NCBI RefSeq assembly: GCF_030056665.1
Contig: NZ_JASHIG010000028.1
Reading direction: 5' to 3' (one strand)
Source of the DNA: Flectobacillus roseus
Lineage (GTDB): Bacteria > Bacteroidota > Bacteroidia > Cytophagales > Spirosomataceae
DNA: 64,000 nt
A model generated the notes under the pieces. It did not search any database and was not told the origin of the DNA. It saw only the letters and a list, made by a program, of their open reading frames with translations. Numbering within the stretch: position 1 is the first letter of the stretch; every line of letters begins with the position of its first letter. The translations under genes were made by a program, and so were the position numbers. Positions 63,497-64,000 of the stretch are shown here, in pieces.

Positions 63497-64000
63497 ATGA
63501 ACAATTGTAAGACCATTTAAAAATAATTGCATCGTATATAGTTTACCGTAGAGTTTTTCATAGTGAAGCTATTGAAAATTTTCTCAAAAATTAGTCTTTC
63601 AAATTAGTTTTGTGCGAATATGTTATAAGTTAATAGTCTGATTATTAGACAAAATTGAAGTTCCGAGTTTAAGACTTTGTCTTGGACTGACGTTTAAACT
63701 GTTTAAAGGTCAGAGGAGAAGATTAAGTGTTTTGGTGAAACTTTCTCATAATCAAAAGGTTATAGTTTGTATTGAGCTTTCGGTCGTTAGTGATGTACAC
63801 TTGGTAAAATGCTTATCTGATTTCTTAAGAAATATATTCAAACGTTTAACCTATTGGGTATGGCTGAATACCTATCAACTAAAACATGAGTCATCCCGAA
63901 TTTTGTTGTGCGAAGTAGCACCATAGCATGTTTTGGATGGCCGTTCTCAATCGATAAATCGGTGTCAAAGCATTTTGGCACCGATTTCCTGTTCTATGAG
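63497..64000. other. Right-edge non-coding stretch
   Basis: No supported gene. A -7-like box TAGTTTTG occurs at 63605-63612, and a 14-pair hairpin (63956-63969 with 63974-63987, one G-U pair) with no strong T-run lies near the edge; it may be the terminator of a gene beyond the window. Confidence 0.4.

Noticed and set aside
63732..63926. 64-codon open frame near the right edge
   Set aside because: No signal, domain or codon pattern supporting a gene; sits in AT-rich non-coding sequence.

Overview
The window is AT-rich chromosomal DNA from a Bacteroidota, most likely a Cytophagales/Spirosomataceae-type bacterium. The basis is a SusD-family lipoprotein, carboxypeptidase-regulatory/plug TonB receptors, DUF4249 and DUF4374 partner lipoproteins, type IX secretion genes (porT, porU2), a menaquinone methyltransferase (ubiE/menG), a bacillithiol-reductase-type flavoprotein, PspC/head-GIN proteins, and promoters with the Bacteroidota -7 element TAnnTTTG. 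The genus is an inference. No rRNA, tRNA, CRISPR array, transposase gene or phage gene was recognised.

Layout. 1-21.7 kb (+) is a surface-nutrition region: the 3' part of a susD-like gene, a small lipoprotein, a TonB receptor/DUF4249/FG-GAP-lipoprotein set with 18-29 bp gaps, a GH97 alpha-glucosidase, then three more paralogous lipoproteins of about 1100 residues. All four paralogs carry about 14 calcium-loop motifs (seven before and seven after an ASPIC/UnbV domain) and a conserved helical insert. 22-24 kb holds ubiE overlapping porT (-) and a DoxX-like membrane protein. 24.3-27.1 kb is a large unknown secreted protein. 27.2-31 kb (-) is a TonB receptor plus DUF4374 lipoprotein with a duplicated palindromic operator-like motif upstream. 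31.5-36.9 kb (-) is a cluster of TlpA-like thioredoxin proteins, one TonB-C-terminal-domain protein and a 91-residue internally deleted TlpA relic. 37-46 kb holds acyl-CoA dehydrogenase, DUF1684, riboflavin synthase, a GH20 hexosaminidase, the coupled transglutaminase-like/bacillithiol-reductase pair and a secreted VOC protein. 46-49.7 kb (-) is a PadR/PspC/head-GIN set with a clear promoter-operator. 50-60 kb holds an acyltransferase, a hybrid histidine kinase, porU2, a second histidine kinase and a MarR regulator. 60.9-63.3 kb holds a barrel protein and a lipoprotein of unknown role.

The genes fit a heterotroph that captures polymers at its surface (SusD, TonB receptors, GH97, GH20, propeller lipoproteins), exports enzymes by type IX secretion and maintains envelope redox and stress systems. 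Intergenic regions are rich in short dispersed repeats, including a roughly 110-bp element in three copies, and in long hairpins behind genes.

The most unusual items are the four 14-loop double-propeller lipoproteins, the dispersed 110-bp element, the deleted TlpA relic in a thioredoxin cluster, the PadR promoter-operator, the paired operator-like palindromes before the 806-residue TonB receptor, and a perfect 44-bp loop-less palindrome.
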